DNA of 64,000 nt, taken from Takakia lepidozioides (taxonomy: Eukaryota > Streptophyta > Takakiopsida > Takakiales > Takakiaceae). Position numbers and translations under genes: made by a program. The stretch is taken from assembly GCA_030704615.1 (NCBI GenBank), contig CM060731.1, positions 47,554,001 to 47,618,000 of the forward strand, written 5' to 3'. This document shows positions 10,341 through 20,741 of the stretch, in pieces. The stretch's first letter is position 1. Each line of letters begins with the position of its first letter. Under the pieces are notes generated by a model, which saw only the letters and a list, made by a program, of their open reading frames with translations, did no database searches and was not told the DNA's origin.

Positions 10341-10790
10341 GCTACGACCCCCCCCCCCCCCCTGCTGGTGGTCGCACCTTTTTAAAAACAAAATGAAAAT
10401 GTGCGATCCTCCATAAGCGGTCGCACCTCATAACAAAAAAAAAAAGTCTGCGACCACCACCGGCTGGTGGTCGCACCCATTTAAAAAATAATTAAAAATG
10501 TGCGACCATCCCCTGCTGGTGGTCGCACCTATTTAAAAAAAATGAAAAAGTTGCGACCACCACCTGCTGGTGGTCGCACCCAATTTAAGAAAAAAAAAAA
10601 AATGTGCGACCATCCTCTGCTTGTGGTCGCACCTATTAAAAAAAAATTGAAAATGCTGCGACCACCACCTGCTGGTGGTCGCACCCATTTAAAAAATAAG
10701 AAAAAATGTGCGACCACCCCCTTCTGGTGGTCGCACATTTAAAAAATAAATAAAAAATAATGTCCGACCAACTTTTGCTGACGGTCGCAT
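10341..10790. repeat. Tandem array of perfect hairpins, period about 52 bp
   Basis: Each unit is an inverted repeat with arms of the TGCGACCACCA / TGGTGGTCGCA type and a 5-11 nt loop, followed by an A-rich spacer of about 20-25 bp. Clear units are 10449-10475, 10500-10528, 10552-10578, 10604-10632, 10657-10683 and 10708-10736. Degenerate units occur near 10341-10372, 10400-10426 and 10762-10790. Arms alternate between CCACCA and CCATCC types. Six-frame translation gives P-P-A-G-G-R-T-like repeats in both directions, which are artefacts. The array lies just upstream of the kinase-like pseudogene, where subterminal repeats of a DNA transposon could be expected. Confidence 0.9.
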
Positions 10791-11930
10791 GATTGACAAT
10801 ATAAATCATAATATATGAATTTTACAGATAATTAATGAAGTCCACGTAATGAGGCCACATCGGTTGCCACGTTGGTTCTCATAGTAAATAGTCAATAGTA
10901 AAGTAAAAAATTAAATATATTTATGTACAGTAACATCGGTTTAGGACGTGACGTGACGCACGTCCGTCGCTGACGTCGGACGTGACGCTGACGCGTCAAC
11001 GCCACGTTACGTCCAAATTTGCAACTAGGACTTCAAGGAGGTGGACTAGCTAGAGACAACATGAAGGTGAAAGCATTGCAGGACTGGAGTTTGACGTGTT
11101 TTGCATTGGCCCCGGGTTTGAAGTAGCACATGTGCATGGCCTAGGGGTCTGATTTCAGATATGCATGTGGATTGTCAAGTGTGAATAAAAATTCATGTTC
11201 AATTTCAGAAGATGAATTGAGCTCTAAATCATTTAAATTAGATCAAAAAGGTTTTTTTTTTTGTTTTTTTTTGTTTTTTTGTTTACACCAGATGAAGGTT
11301 TGGTAAACATTGCCCGGCTGTATCTGCATTATCAAAGTTTGTTTTTGTCTTCAGTTTCAGTTTCAGTACTGTTAAACTCATGGGTGATACAATGTACCAC
11401 CAACGTGAAAGTGAAAGGCAGTATGTATTTCCATGGTTTGGTTTTGAATATGCATATGGATGAAAACTGCATGTACATGTGAGACAGATGGAAAACGGTT
11501 GGTGACAGTGCCATTATGTAACGCACTTGTAACGCCTACACTGTCGGTGGCATGTCCCCGTCATTGTCTCGCCCAGGTTATTGTCGCTCTGGCCAAGGGT
11601 TCATGTTACATAGGTTGTGCATCATTGGGAGGATATAAAGGGTTCTAGAATAAACAGCTCTTGCACTTCTCCATTTCATTGTCTTCACTTTTTCCTGCTT
11701 GCACACCCACTTGTGCCATACTGATTTCATTGAGGTCATCCTTGCCATAGTTTTCTTGGGTTTTCTGCCCACATGAGGTCTTTGTGTTGCAGGTATTAGG
11801 GTCCTCTTGTACATCTCATATTATCAGTTTGCACTCTTGTTACTACTTCTGAATGTAGGCTGAGTTTGTGTTGCAAGTTCGAGGGTTGTCATCTTTGCAG
11901 TTTCCCTCACACTTTGCACAGTTCAGCTTC
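10791..11930. other. No gene; contains a TGACG-rich block and T-rich tracts
   Basis: No domain-bearing ORF. It includes the regulatory-like block at 10,949-10,998 and homopolymeric T tracts at about 11251-11281. Short frames of 60-78 codons are unsupported. Confidence 0.55.
10949..10998. promoter_or_regulatory. Cluster of six TGACG motifs
   Basis: TGACG on the plus strand starts at 10949, 10954, 10971, 10983 and 10989, and CGTCA lies at 10994-10998: six copies in 50 bp. TGACG is the core of as-1-type sites bound by plant TGA bZIP factors. The first two are spaced by 5 bp and overlap ACGT cores. The next plus-strand ORF with an ATG is at 11939. Motif content is seen directly; regulation is inferred. 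Confidence 0.5.
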
Positions 11931-11938
11931 CATTGTCC

Positions 11939-12319
11939 ATGGATTCCACCCCAACATCCACTTTTCGCGCCAAGGTCTCTGAAATATTGTACAAAGCCCT
12001 CATTGCTGCTTCTGCCATGCCTTCTCACAACATGCAGCTGCACATTCTTCAAAAGATTGAAACCGAAGCGGGGCAGGACAAAGTCTGGAAGTACCACACT
12101 GTGGACTCAGTGCGCTGCATGACAGTTGACTTGGGTGCTTTGGAGCGTGTCTATACTATGGACGAGGAGGAGCAGTCAGGTATTTTCCTTTGCCATGTTC
12201 TTATGGGATTTGTGGACAAGCTCATTTTCAAGACATTCAAGTACTGCACCTCTCGGTTTGATGGGGTGGCCCCAGTAGATTGGGGTTATCATATCTCCCT
12301 GGATGCGGATTGGGTGTAG
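11939..12319 (+). CDS. Unrecognised ORF of 126 residues
   Basis: Starts at an ATG and runs M-D-S-T-P-T-S to D-W-V before a stop. The composition looks protein-like: amphipathic N-terminal half (V-S-E-I-L-Y-K-A-L-I), then V-D-L-G-A-L-E-R-V-Y and an acidic M-D-E-E-E. No domain is recognised. After the stop the frame continues D-L-L-A-L-I-P-A-S-M-Q-D, so the ORF may once have been longer. It is on the same strand as the Ulp1-like ORF at 18.3 kb and could belong to the same mobile element. Moderate chance of being spurious. Confidence 0.35.
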   Translation: MDSTPTSTFRAKVSEILYKALIAASAMPSHNMQLHILQKIETEAGQDKVWKYHTVDSVRCMTVDLGALERVYTMDEEEQSGIFLCHVLMGFVDKLIFKTFKYCTSRFDGVAPVDWGYHISLDADWV

Positions 12320-13606
12320 GACCTGCTGGCACTCATCCCAGCCTCCATGCAAGACATGATAGTTGTGGATCCAAGTTCAGATGTGTAGTGTTTGAACATG
12401 CGGCTGTTTTTTTCTAGCAGTTGTAAAGTCAGGCCGCATTCTCACACCAATGTGTAGGTGCTGTAGCTATTCTGTAACTCAAAAATGATGTACAAGTTGT
12501 TTTGTCGGTAGAGAATCATTCATGTGGCACCCACTTTTCATTGAGGGTTTTCATATCACGCGCACATGTAATTGACGCTTCTCATCAGTTTCATACATGC
12601 ACCTTTATGCTGAAATGATCATTTTCTTCTCACTTGAACGTTGAAATACTTAATGAATCTTGGCCACGAATTTGCCCCCAAGGATTGTTTGTTTACATGC
12701 ATATGACCCTGTGTCTTTCCATGGCTCAACAAACCATGTACACCTGAAAGGGTGGATTCCAGCAGCAAAGGAAATGGAGAAGCCATGCAACCTTTGTCCC
12801 CTGTGTCTTTGAACTGAAATTGAAATGACTTATCTCTCGTGCCTTTCATGTATTGCACATGGTATTACATACTTCTTCTGTGGCCAGTGCACATGTATAG
12901 CAGATGGTCAAGGATTCTAATTCTGGTGCCAGTCCACACCCATCTCGAATAAGAACATTAGGTCATTGTAGGTTTCACCAACTGTCATGTTTATTACATA
13001 CCACAGTGACGTATGAATTTTCATATCAGCCTGCTACCCTCCACATTATGAAGAATTGTTTTTTGGCCACATACAGGGATAGCATGATGACCACAATATC
13101 AGGTGGGATTGATGCCAACACATACAGATGCGAGAGATTTAGCACATATCCAGCCTTCCAAATGTTGCTGCTGCTCATGACTCCCAAACATGATGACTTC
13201 CACTTTCGTTTTAAAGTCCTTGAAAAAGCAAGTATGAATGGAAAATAAATAAAATAAACTTACACAGGTAAATTAACATAAGGGGAAGTATTTGGACAAC
13301 ACCATGGTCTGCTATATGGCCAAGTAGTCTTCCGAATGATACGAAAGTGCTCTCATATGTAATACAGTGCATAAACCAGTCTGTCATGTATATAATTGAA
13401 GTACGGGAGCAGGTTTTCATTGCCAGGGTTTTGAAACCTGACATGTATTACATGTTATATTGGCGGGAAATCCCATTCGTTCGCTTCATGTAAAGAATCA
13501 TGCAAACAACGAACACAGTGCATTATGACAACAACACAATCTGCATGACAGTTACATTGTATGTGCCAAAGAAACATATGCATGTGCAACGAATGCAAAT
13601 GCATAC
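12320..13606. other. No supportable gene
   Basis: Non-coding or intronic. A good 5' splice donor at 13,606 on the minus strand leads into this stretch from the broken zinc-finger gene, so a further exon of that gene may be hidden here, but I could not define one. Confidence 0.45.
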
Positions 13607-16009
13607 CTGGACAATGATTTTTTCCCACGGGCTGCAACTACTTGATTATCGGTGGATGGAAGTTGACATAGCGGAGGATTGTCTGCGCTGGCAGGTGGAG
13701 TGGTATGGGTGGCAATGGGATTGGCAAAGGTAACAGAGCGAGAGTGTTTAGGTCCTTTGTGCACACTCCCATGCACATCGCCATCAAATCGTGCCGTGGC
13801 ATATGTGCTGTTCGGAGTACTCAGACCATCAAAAATCATCTTGCAACGACGAAGGGGGAAGGGCAAGGCCATAATGTGCCAATGCTGCATATCATACTAT
13901 TCAAGCAGTTCATCATGAGGGGTTCTGGACGACCCGACATTGGTTACTGCAGGCACAATTACACCCTCATCAGTGGGATCTCGGACAGAAATGGGGGGAG
14001 GACTCACAAAGTTATGTGATGAAGTGAAAGACCCCATAGGGGGAAGTGGTCCACCAAAGTCAGGGAATACCTGACTACAAGACAAGTCCATTTCAAGTTG
14101 AGTCAGGGGACCTGTTTCCGGAAAAAGAAGGTCGGCACAAACTTCATCAGATGGCACATTGTGTTCGGGGAGGTGGCTCAGAAGTCGTGATGCCTCATCA
14201 TCAGACCGGCACACAATCGCTTTCCCACCATTGGTTGTGGATGCAAGGTCATCAGTATTGCCCTCTGAGGGCATGCTTGCAGTCCTTGGACAGAGAGGAC
14301 CTGTTTCCGCCGCCTGCTGCACCTCATGTTCTTCATTTTCTAACTGAGGCATGGATTTGGTGGCAAGCTCAGCAGCATTGCACAGTGTTGTGATATTTGC
14401 ATTTGCGGGGATGGACCTATAAGGTGTGCGGTTGTTGCTGTGATGGGTGGTGTATGCGGTCGGTGGATGACAGCCCACTTGCCAACATCACCACCCGCTT
14501 TTGCAAAACGTGCTTCAGCCACCCCCTACCTGGCCGTGATGAGAGCATCTGCACTGTGTTCCAATTTTTTCAAAGCTTGCAACACCGGGGATTCACCATA
14601 GTCAAAGTTGCCTGCACACATCCAAACCAGATGTTGCACATGAGGCCGGGTTAAAGATGGATTCAGCACATGACAACATGGTGGACAATATTATTTGCTA
14701 ATTCAATGAAATCTTGCAGCATGGACATTCGAAAGCATTGTAATGACATACCTGGTGGGCAAGGAAGCCACCCCATGTCCAAGTCCTCGCGACACCTCAA
14801 CATTTCAGTAAATTCAAGGATGGCTTTATCAACCCCCATTTCTGGTTGTCCCCCTCCACACCACAAGACCTCAAAAGCTGTACGATTAACAATGGCAAGG
14901 TCACGGATACTCCTGCATCTGACTTGTTGCATAAAAGCCTGCAGCGACTGTATGGCGCGGTCTTGGTCATCTTTCTGTCTCTCCAGAAGGTCTGCCACAG
15001 AGTCCAACACCTCCCTTCAAGCCTGCTCGTATGGTTCCATGCAACCATATAGAAAGTATCCAATCTCAAGAAAATTATTGGCTACATTTGTAATGGCCAC
15101 GTGACCCTCGGGTGTGTCTAGAAGTTGGTGGAGGAGGTCGCGCAACACAGAGTTCCTTGGTGTGGACAGGGGAATTGTCTTCTGAACGTGACACATCCAA
15201 ATGAGACGCAACACTCACATGAACTGCGGTGTTTTCGGAGGTGGTGCTGTGTTTCGACTTCCTGCCAAAATGGCCATGAACATGTGGGCTTCCTCCCGCG
15301 AATGTGTGAACATATTATTTGAGAGCTCTGGGATGTCACCCGCCTTGATAATTTTGAAAAGTGGGGACCAGCCCCATTTACTCTCATGTATTTCGTCATT
15401 GACCTGTCTGTCCCATTTATGCAATCCAGCCTCCACAAACTGAGTTCTTGTACTCTCCAATGCAGCCTGAGCAGCAACCTCTTTCATGTCACAGTCCATG
15501 ATGGCAGCCCTGTACTTGTGGTATTTGACAACATCATTGCACTCAGCGTATTGAGCTGCATGGTCAGGAGTAAAACCAGGACGTATTGAAAAGCACGCCA
15601 ATGTCTTGCGAAGAAGTGCCTCCGGCTGCGGTGGTGCATCATGCTGCTACCACACCATGAAACATATTTGTACTGATATTAGAACAGACCCCTCCCATAA
15701 TGAAGGTCATGGATAGAAAAGCAATCCAAACAGGCACATTACAATGCATGAAAACAAAACCCATGCAAAACAATCTATTCAAATTCAAATGCATATAAGA
15801 CAATGGTGCTGCAGATCCTGAGTTGTAAATGACAATATTCTCACACCAATGTGCATGGTGAAGAGAACGCCACGGGCTTCAACTACATGCGTATACATGT
15901 GCCTCCAAGAGGAACAACCTTACAATATAGATGCTGGAATACAAATGCAGGAGAACATGACCATTCCACAGACTTAAATGCGTGCTCACAGATGGAAAAA
16001 CATGTATGA

Positions 16010-16054
<45 letters not shown>

Positions 16055-16897
16055 GGTCAGTGCAGGAGAGGATTAGAAGAGGTATTACCATGCGTCGGAC
16101 GAACCATTGACCATACGCTTTACCCATCATACTATTAGCAAATTCCACGCTCCCCACAAATGCAGCAAGACTTTCTAAAAAGCAGGGATTGTCAGGTGAA
16201 GGGAACCCATCAGGCAACAAATTGTAGTCCATGAGGTAGCTGAGACCTGGGCGTGCAACAGGTGCAGGTTTGGGAGGAACGACAATGTCAGATTCAGTAT
16301 CAGAGAAGTTGCCACAAAGGCTTGTTTGGCCTCTTCTCTAGTCGTGGATTGAAGCAAAGCAGACTTGATCAACTGATCCAGAGTTGGTGCCTCTGTATGT
16401 GTCCTCGTTGGTGGGTCTGGCAACATGATAGTTTCCTCGTCCATTGCCATGTCCCCCGCCTAAAGAGGTACATGGGAGTCCTTAGCTGGTAGCCGCAAAT
16501 GCCTCCTCCGCTTCATTTCTGGTTGAAATTCGTCTTCACCCCCACTGTCCTCCCGGCCCACCTTCGCCCGCGAGTTTTTGCGCGGTAGATGCCCATGGTC
16601 CTTCAGAACAGTCTCCATCAACGCCCTCTGACCGGCTTCAAACATAGGGTACATTTTTAGCTTAGCCCCACCCTTCCCAACAGCAACACACCCATTTATC
16701 CTGTGAACGTTTAATTTTTTTTTGTCTTTATACACCTGTTTACAGTAGATACATATGAACGGCTTCCTGTTATTATCCCCGGGTTCATCAAGCCTTGCCC
16801 TCGTGTGAGCCTTGCAAATCAGTGCTTCCCACTCATCAGTATCATATTCCTCATGGTATACCCGACGCGCTTCGAGCATGGTGGATTTTTTCACCAT
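13607..16897 (-). pseudogene. Broken multi-exon gene with a C2HC zinc finger, probably element-borne
   Basis: Exon 1 (16897-16089) starts at ATG 16897. Near residues 45-75 it has F-I-C-I-Y-C-K ... H-R-I-N-G-C, a C2HC (BED-like) zinc finger, followed by basic and acidic tracts. It contains TAG at 16460-16462 and a frameshift near 16310, then a donor GTAATA at 16088. Exon 2 (15643-14752) is one frame with TGA at 15215-15217 and 15017-15019, and ends at a strong CAG|GTATGT donor. Exon 3 (about 14540-13607) is Ser/Pro/Thr-rich with TAG at 13897-13899 and ends at CAG|GTATGC. No catalytic domain is recognised. The regular splice sites show it was a real gene; the stops show it is dead here. Confidence 0.55.
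16011..16053 (+). repeat. Pure poly-A tract, 43 nt
   Basis: Uninterrupted A run, inside the inferred first intron of the minus-strand zinc-finger gene. It could be the tail of a short retroposed insertion on the plus strand or a slippage product. No duplicated target site is obvious. Confidence 0.8.
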
Positions 16898-16959
16898 TTC
16901 GGAAGTACAGGTAGACAGCGTAGACCACTCCTGCCCTGAAGAAGCCGACGTTCATGTTA

Positions 16960-18300
16960 AGGCACAAACTGAGAGTGCGAATGGGTACTAACATGGGCCC
17001 TCACAACGAAGTATAAGCCATTTCCATTCTGGTCGCCACCATCTTGCATAACCGAAAGAAGCCATGCATTTGGCACACGAAGAATGCATTGGAGGGAAGA
17101 GCAAGACATTGGCAACACAATGCCAATGGGAACACAATGCGACGACGTAAAAAAAATCCACAAAACTCACATTAATCTCTGAACCCTAAAGACAGACTTA
17201 TGGAGGTCTTCTAGCTTCACCTGCAACACGAGAATGATATAGGCAGATCAACAGAAGCTCCCGAGCATGAGAAAAGCAGTCGCACAGCAAAGCAAATGAA
17301 AAGGAAGGCGTTTCGGTATACGTACACTTCCTTCCGAATCGTGTTGCACAAGATCCAAGCGCTACTTACATGAAAAAAGCGGGCGAAGGGTGTGTAACCA
17401 AAGCAAATGAGAAACATGAAACAAGAAACACTGACGCTGCTGAGAACCTCCTCCGAAATGCTTTCCTGCGGGGCACATCTTTCATTGAACTTGCCACAAC
17501 GTATGCACATGATGTTTCCAGAACACGCACTACGGCATCGATAGAGACGGTGGCACGGTTCAAGCGACGTGGTTGAGGAGAGACGTTCCCTCGCATACGA
17601 AGCGTCGCCTCAGCGTCTCTGTAAGCAGCTGACAATCACTTCCGCAAAGCACGATCACGTCCTAATCTGTATGCAATTATGAACAATGCATGTATGAGCA
17701 GACATGCATACATGTGGGACGACGCATGCATGTATGACAACCTTCACATATGGATGCATGCATGGCAATGACATCCCAAATGCCCACAGGGATGCCCATT
17801 GTGACATACTCGACCCCATATGTTTTCGGGCATTCGGCTTGTACATTAGGATGACGCCCTCAACCAAGATGTGCTTCAGCATCCCAGCCCCAAAAACAAT
17901 GTTGCTAACAACAGTCTATGGCCCTGTGGAAGAATGCTGGAGGGATTCCGAAATGTCTCGTGCATCCTATACACCCACCTTCAACTCTGAAGCGGTGGCG
18001 GCAGATGTGTATGCCTTAGCAAAGAAAGAATGACGAAAACGACGGCTGTAAAATGAAAATGTGGATGTGCATAATTCATGAGGCGATGGAAAACGTGATG
18101 TGAGTTCAACGCCCGTGCACCCTTCTTTATCGTAAATCTTATGGTATACCTTCAATCTTGTTTGAAACTGCAGTGTATGCTTACATTGTCCATGCAGCCA
18201 CTTGACATGCTCTGTGGGGTCTGTTCAGGATTTGTTGTGGTGCAGTGGTGAGCAAGACTATAGACGTCTGGTTCTTCCAAGATTCGTTGTCCCCTTAGAT
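16960..18300. other. Intergenic stretch between divergent zinc-finger and Ulp1-like ORFs
   Basis: Frames of up to 110 codons occur (for example plus 17704-18033, minus 17366-17635) without domains. The stretch around 17690-17770 is rich in short ATGCATG repeats. It would be the shared promoter region if the two ORFs form one element. Confidence 0.4.
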
Positions 18301-18304
18301 CCCT

Positions 18305-19073
18305 CTTAGACTAGAAGATGCAGATGATCTGGTGGATGAAAGGGGCTAGACAAGTGACCGTGTGATGGACTTTTGGGTGTGTTGCAAAAAATTGTCCCTT
18401 CCACATAATGTGTACAGAAAAATTCGTGTGCTAGACATCTTTGCCTGGATGTGTCTTCGCACCCATTGCAAGAAATTTGGAAACGGAGTCAGCTCTATAC
18501 AGGCTTGGGTGGACACAAGGTTCCCTACCCTTGACTGTATTGGTGTCGAAGTGCTCGTTGTCCCTGTTACATTTAAGTGAGTTTTCTCCATTTAACCTGC
18601 CTCTGTTCCTATCACTTTCGTGCATATGGGTTCTATTTCATGCACATCCTGATGAAGACTAAGCTGAAGGTGTGAATGTTTTGTGTAGCAACCACTGGAG
18701 TGTTCTTATTTTGGAACACGAGCGCTATCTTCACTTCAATAGCATTAAAAGCCTGCATAAACACAAGATGTTGAAGCCTTTGTTTGCAAGAGTGTGGGCT
18801 GTACTGCGAGGATTATACCCTCCAAACCCAAAGTGGACAGAGGCCACACACCCAAAGCGGTGGGTGACCCCCCCTGTGCCCCAGCAAGTCTCCAACTGGG
18901 AGTGTGGCATGTTTACTGCTCATTACATTGATGTGTACTTGGAGGAAACATTTGTCAACCCAAAACCAGGTGGCGCAGGCCCGGTAAGCACACTCTTCCA
19001 ATACTATAATACGGATGCTTTGCTTGCTGAAGTGCTCATGGCCATTGCTTTCAACGTGCTTCCCCTACTATAG
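18305..19073 (+). pseudogene. Ulp1-like cysteine protease (C48 family) ORF, one stop
   Basis: Two exons. Exon 1 (to 18576) reads D-R-V-M-D-F-W-V, matching the N-terminal 'D..I..W' helix of Ulp1/SENP proteases, with an in-frame TAG near 18347 just upstream. A GT-AG intron of 112 bp (18577-18688) joins it in frame to exon 2 (18689-19073). Exon 2 has the catalytic His in N-H-W-S, an Asn where the Asp usually lies (H-F-N-S-I), the oxyanion-hole Gln in P-Q-Q, and the catalytic Cys in N-W-E-C-G-M. C48 enzymes cleave SUMO-like tags; in plants, truncated Ulp1 domains are also common in Mutator-type and other DNA transposons. Given the TAG and the neighbouring broken genes, an element-borne copy is more likely than a host deSUMOylase. 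Confidence 0.65.
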
Positions 19074-19074
19074 T

Positions 19075-19625
19075 TTTGCGGTGCAGTTTCTCAGTGTGAG
19101 AACTTGTTTGCAGCTGAACCTGCAATGGTTCCCCGTTGAGGCTGCTTTGAAAAAGAGAGGGAACATTCGCAATTTGGTTATGGCAGAATTGGAGGGTCGA
19201 GGAGGACATGGCCTCCCATACGCACGACCACCATATGTTAGACTTCCTAAAGACCTTGTGCAACCTGTTGTCCTTGCTACCCACCTTTTGCAGCCTAGGT
19301 CCAGAACTCGGTACAGTTGTCGCAACAAACTGAAATGAAAAGTTTTGCCTTGTCACTGCAATGCTCAATTTCATTCTACACACTATCCTGGGTGACGACC
19401 TCACAGGGGACGGAGACCGGACGGGGGAGGCAGGAAGCCCAATCGCGGCGACTGCGGGCCGCGGCGTTGCCGCCAAGGGGGGTTGGGGGGGAGGGGAGGG
19501 CCACGTAGCAGCCCCGCTGATGGCGCATTAAACTCCAAGGCCTCTTCTATTACTTGCCCTTTCCTTGCTTCAATCTGTAGGTCCCAGAAAACACGAGAGA
19601 ACACAATAGAGATGGAGCAAGAATT
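19075..19625. other. No gene
   Basis: No domain-bearing frame. A G-rich tract lies around 19,430-19,500. Confidence 0.5.
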
Positions 19626-19627
19626 AC

Positions 19628-19974
19628 CTAAAGAGACCATGCACATCTAGCCTTCCAAATATGCCAGAGCGTTGAGCTCCTAAGGCACTCGAAAACTGGG
19701 CAGATAAAAACTTTGTTTTTTGTGTTGATATCGTAGTTAAGAAGTAGGTTGATAACTGACAAGGTTTGGGCATTGCAATCTGCATAAAAGTTTTTAACAA
19801 CGGGCCAGATCCTGGTTGGCCGGGCTTGACAGAATAGGAGGCACTGTTCCAGTATAGTTTCCAGCAAACCAGAGGAGCAATAGGAGCATAGCATAGCATC
19901 CTGGAACTGTAGCCATTCTCCCACCTTAAGAGCTTTGTTTGCAATCTGCCATAGAAATGCTGAATTTTTTGCTG
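19628..19974 (-). mobile_element. LINE 3' fragment (zf-RVT region)
   Basis: On the minus strand one frame reads C-S-Y-C ... L-E-Q-C-L-L-F-C, then F-E-C-L-R-S-S-T-L-W-H-I-W-K-A-R-C. This is the C-terminal reverse-transcriptase zinc-binding region of plant LINEs; the H-I-W-K-x-R-C block recurs in the LINE fragments at 54 and 56 kb. Only the C-terminal end remains; the flanks are non-coding. Dead fragment. Confidence 0.75.
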
Positions 19975-19979
19975 ATTGG

Positions 19980-20741
19980 ACCTGAATCCATTATGAAGTA
20001 GCCCTCAATTAATGTTCTTTCCAACGTGGGTGGTTAATTATCTCTCTCTCTAATAACTGGCCGTTACCCACCCGGTTTTATTGGCTCCTCCCTCAAGAGG
20101 AGACCGCGCATCACTCTCAAAATGGGAGAAGATCCTAATATACCTTCATTGGAAAATATGTTGATATTAATGAGCATAAAATAATTTGTATTGTTTTTTT
20201 TTTTGTTTTTCTGAAATATGTTTTTAACCAGTAACAATCATTGGTAAATGGCTGGAGACCGGTGAAAGCCGTTGAAAGCCGGTCGCTATTTTTTCTTCCC
20301 TGCTCTCTGTTCGCACTAGCCTGGCCTTCGTCGTCCTGCCCTTGGGATCTGGGTGTGGAGGAATTGGTGCGACTCATCCTCGCAGGGAGGAAATGGCACC
20401 ATGAGCATGTGCATGCTGTCAAGACCGCGTCCTCTTTGTCTTCCCATCCCCTGATTCTCAAGTCGGGTTGCGTAGCAGCTCGACTCTTAACGGAAGTCCT
20501 CGTATCCAAGAAGACGGAGTGGTCTCGAGCAAGGCCTAATGATGAAGAGAGAGTAGTGCTATATGTACAATTTGTGTGGGGAGCATGGCCTCTGGACTTC
20601 CTAAAGAAGGAATGGATGGAAAGTTTGGCAAAAAGGCTTGAGTGTTGCGAGGCCATCAACTTCTGCAATCTTTTGAATGTTTTCAATATTAGCTCCTTGG
20701 TATTTCCAGATTGCAAATCATGAGAGTTTCCAAGTGGAATT
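19980..20741. other. Ambiguous stretch with long overlapping antisense frames
   Basis: A minus-strand frame (20815-20135, 226 codons) and a plus-strand frame (20241-20723, 160 codons) overlap. Neither has a recognised domain. The plus frame leads towards the Crypton-like ORF and could be its 5' part. Confidence 0.3.

Noticed and set aside
10500-10742. Repeat-protein ORFs (P-P-A-G-G-R-T type) on both strands
   Set aside because: They are translations of the 52-bp hairpin array and occur on both strands at once.
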